A stretch of 15,975 nt of DNA from DASVWH01 sp036389715. Lineage in GTDB: Bacteria > Acidobacteriota > Blastocatellia > Pyrinomonadales > Pyrinomonadaceae. How positions within the stretch are numbered: the first letter of the stretch is position 1; each line of letters begins with the position of its first letter. The notes beneath the pieces are model-generated. The model searched no databases and was not told the origin of the DNA. It saw only the letters and a list, made by a program, of their open reading frames with translations. The stretch is taken from positions 1 to 15,975 of the forward strand of contig DASVWH010000023.1 of assembly GCA_036389715.1 (NCBI GenBank). Reading direction: 5' to 3'. The translations under genes were made by a program, and so were the position numbers. This document shows positions 14,195 to 15,975 of this stretch, one piece after another.

Positions 14195-15085
14195 ATGAGA
14201 GAAATTTTCACCTGGGCGCTGATTCTTTCGACTATTCGACTGGCGACACCTTTGTTGCTGGCGGCGCTCGGCGGGCTGTTTTCGGAGCGGTCGGGCGTCA
14301 TCAACATCGCGCTCGAAGGCCTGATGCTGGCCGGGGCTTTTACGGCCGCCGCCGTCACACACTTTACCGGGAGCCCCTGGGTGGGTTTGCTGGCCGGGGT
14401 CCTGGCGGGCGTCGCGGTGGCAGGCATTCACGCCGTCGCGTGCATCCGTTTCAGAGCCGATCAGGTGGTCAGCGGGACGGCCATCAATATCCTGATGCTC
14501 GGCATCCCGGCCTTCGTCAGCGGCGCGCTCTTCGCTTCGACCGGCTCGACGCCGCAGATTCCGCAGCAGAACCTGATTCCCTGGACGCCCATCGTGCTCG
14601 GCTTCCTGGTGCTCGTGCCGCTGACGTGGTACGTGCTCTATCGCACGCCGTTCGGCCTGCGCCTGCGCGCCGTGGGCGAGAATCCAGAGGCGGCGGACGC
14701 GGCGGGCATCAACGTGCTCGGCATCAGGTACACGGCCGTGCTCATCTCGGGCGCGCTGGCGGCGCTCGGCGGCGCATACTTGAGCATCGGGCAATCGTCG
14801 CTCTTTACGCGCAACATGACGGCCGGGAGAGGCTTCATCGCGCTGGCGGCGCTAATCTTCGGCAAGTGGCGGCCGGTCCAGACGATGCTCGCCTGCCTGC
14901 TCTTCGGCTTTACGGAAGCCGTGGCGATTCAGTTGCAGGGCGTCAAGCTGCCCTCCGGCGACGAGATTCCCAACCAGTTCATCCAGATTATTCCCTACCT
15001 GCTGACGATTATCGTGCTGGCGGGCTTCATCGGACTCTCCAGAGCGCCGCGCGCCCTCGGGATTCCTTACGAGAAGGAGAAGTAA
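14195..15085 (+). CDS. ABC transporter permease, nucleoside (NupC-like)
   Basis: Second membrane subunit, 296 residues with about eight to nine hydrophobic segments. Family features are GGLFSERSGVINIALEGLMLAGAF near the N-terminus, VVSGTAINILMLG, the coupling-loop segment PFGLRLRAVGENPEAADAAGI, and MTAGRGFIALAALIFGKWRP near the C-terminus, where the family carries a conserved GRGF(I/M)ALA. GGAG lies about 12 bases before the ATG. The protein is shorter than the preceding permease, as in NupB/NupC pairs. With the ATPase and BMP lipoprotein it completes one importer. Confidence 0.94.
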   Translation: MREIFTWALILSTIRLATPLLLAALGGLFSERSGVINIALEGLMLAGAFTAAAVTHFTGSPWVGLLAGVLAGVAVAGIHAVACIRFRADQVVSGTAINILMLGIPAFVSGALFASTGSTPQIPQQNLIPWTPIVLGFLVLVPLTWYVLYRTPFGLRLRAVGENPEAADAAGINVLGIRYTAVLISGALAALGGAYLSIGQSSLFTRNMTAGRGFIALAALIFGKWRPVQTMLACLLFGFTEAVAIQLQGVKLPSGDEIPNQFIQIIPYLLTIIVLAGFIGLSRAPRALGIPYEKEK

Positions 15086-15086
15086 C

Positions 15087-15123
15087 GGGCTGCCGTCCGA
15101 GATTCGGGCGGCGCTTGCAGCCC
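15087..15123 (+). other. Strong intercistronic hairpin before the PNP gene
   Basis: GGGCTG (15087-15092) pairs with CAGCCC (15118-15123). Directly stacked, CCGTCCGA (15093-15100) pairs with TCGGGCGG (15104-15111, one G-T) around a GAT triloop; six bases bulge on the 3' side. Fourteen GC-rich pairs, but followed by TCCTTCACTT rather than a T run. It may act as a partial terminator or 3'-end stabiliser of the transporter message. Confidence 0.6.
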
Positions 15124-15141
15124 TCCTTCACTTGACTGTGA

Positions 15142-15975
15142 ATGATGATGAGCCAAGACCTGAGTAGCGCCACACTTTACGAGCGCGCCGAGCACGCCGC
15201 GCGCGAGATTCGGGCACGCTATAGTGAAGAGGTGCGAATCGCAATGGTGCTCGGCAGCGGGCTCGGAGCGTTTGCCGACGATCTGGACGATACCGCGGCG
15301 ATTCCATACGAAGAGATACCGGGCTTCGCGCGCTCGACCGTCGAGGGCCACGCAGGGCGGCTCGTGCTGGGCAAAGCCGCGGGCGTGCCGATAGCGGTCA
15401 TGCAGGGACGCTTCCATTACTACGAGGGCTACACGTTCGAGGAGGTCGTCTTCCCCATCCGCGTCCTCGGGCTGCTCGGAATCAAATCACTGGTCCTGAC
15501 GAACGCGGCGGGCGGCATCAACGTCGCCTTCGACCAGGGCGCACTGATGATTATCTCCGACCACCTGAACCTGATGGGCGTCAATCCGCTGCGGGGCAGA
15601 AACGACACGCGCTTCGGGCCGCGCTTTCCAGACATGTCGGAAGTCTATGCGCGCGATTACCAGGAGATCGCCGTCGCGGAAGCGCACGGGATGGGGCTTG
15701 AGCTGCGGCGTGGCATCTACGCCGGGATGTCCGGCCCGAGCTATGAGACACCGGCCGAGGTGCGGATGCTGCGTATCCTGGGCGCCGACGCCGTCGGGAT
15801 GAGCACGGTCCCGGAAGCGATTGTCGCCAGGCAGATGGGCATGAAAATCCTCGGCATCTCGTGCATCACGAACATGGCGGCCGGAGTGGTCGGCGAGCCC
15901 ATCAATCATCAGGAGGTGATTGAGACGGGCGCGCGTGTTCACGATACGTTCAAGAACCTGCTGCGGAGCGTCATC
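15142..15975 (+). CDS. punA: Purine nucleoside phosphorylase, class I (runs off right edge)
   Basis: Cleaves inosine and guanosine (and deoxy forms) with phosphate to a base and (deoxy)ribose 1-phosphate. The 278 visible residues are open to the window end and cover almost the whole trimeric PNP fold. MVLGSGLG (35-42) carries the phosphate-binding Ser39. His70 is in VEGHAG. GRFHYYEGY (89-97) carries Arg90, His92 and Tyr94. TNAAGGI (120-126) follows, then MSGPSYETPAE (196-206) with Glu202, VGMST (218-222), and SCITNMAAG with Asn244, the residue that favours 6-oxopurines. Three consecutive ATGs (15142, 15145, 15148) leave the exact start open, and no Shine-Dalgarno decides it. It extends the module begun by deoA to purine nucleosides. 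Only a short C-terminus can be missing. Confidence 0.95.
   Translation, partial: MMMSQDLSSATLYERAEHAAREIRARYSEEVRIAMVLGSGLGAFADDLDDTAAIPYEEIPGFARSTVEGHAGRLVLGKAAGVPIAVMQGRFHYYEGYTFEEVVFPIRVLGLLGIKSLVLTNAAGGINVAFDQGALMIISDHLNLMGVNPLRGRNDTRFGPRFPDMSEVYARDYQEIAVAEAHGMGLELRRGIYAGMSGPSYETPAEVRMLRILGADAVGMSTVPEAIVARQMGMKILGISCITNMAAGVVGEPINHQEVIETGARVHDTFKNLLRSVI

Overview
The window looks like a chromosomal segment from a GC-rich Gram-negative bacterium. It has a TonB energy transducer, a lipoprotein-type substrate-binding protein and the MEP isoprenoid pathway. My best guess is Acidobacteriota (Blastocatellia-like), based on gene content and style only. The genetic code is standard: several clear genes end in TGA. 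Most genes are on the + strand and codons end mostly in G or C. The first ~950 bases are visibly poorer in GC than the rest.

Layout. (1) Positions 1-304 (-) hold the 5' part of an unrecognised gene that runs off the left edge. A stretch of ~675 bases without a credible gene follows, and it contains several strong inverted repeats. (2) alr (alanine racemase, +) ends in a textbook intrinsic terminator. A TonB-like gene (-) converges on it. (3) Divergent from tonB is a small two-gene unit. It encodes an encapsulated-ferritin-type protein (EncFtn) with no visible encapsulin-targeting tail, followed 3 bases later by an ArsC/Spx-family thioredoxin-fold protein. The catalytic Cys codon of that second protein is an in-frame TGA, giving the motif U-T-K-C. 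A hairpin with a G-first apical loop starts 18 nt after the TGA, at the spacing of a bacterial SECIS. This is the most interesting object in the window: a probable selenoprotein that a standard caller would miss or truncate. (4) A conserved housekeeping block follows: radA, a short-chain dehydrogenase-like gene without catalytic residues, yacL (PIN/TRAM), ispD and ispF. It resembles the Firmicutes order radA-disA-yacL-ispD-ispF, with the SDR-like gene where disA would be. (5) A nucleoside uptake and salvage module closes the window: deoA (thymidine/pyrimidine-nucleoside phosphorylase), a BMP-family lipoprotein, a double-NBD ABC ATPase, two permeases, and a purine nucleoside phosphorylase cut by the right edge. 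Nucleosides would be captured, imported and split by phosphorolysis.

Three intergenic gaps (after the ArsC-like gene, yacL and the BMP gene) are filled by long near-perfect hairpins. Two of these are copies of one heptad-based element, (TGATGAG)n ... (CTCATCA)n, with a shared loop core. Shorter hairpins lie in two more gaps of the transporter operon. Several genes downstream of such gaps lack a Shine-Dalgarno and have a pyrimidine-rich stretch just before ATG.
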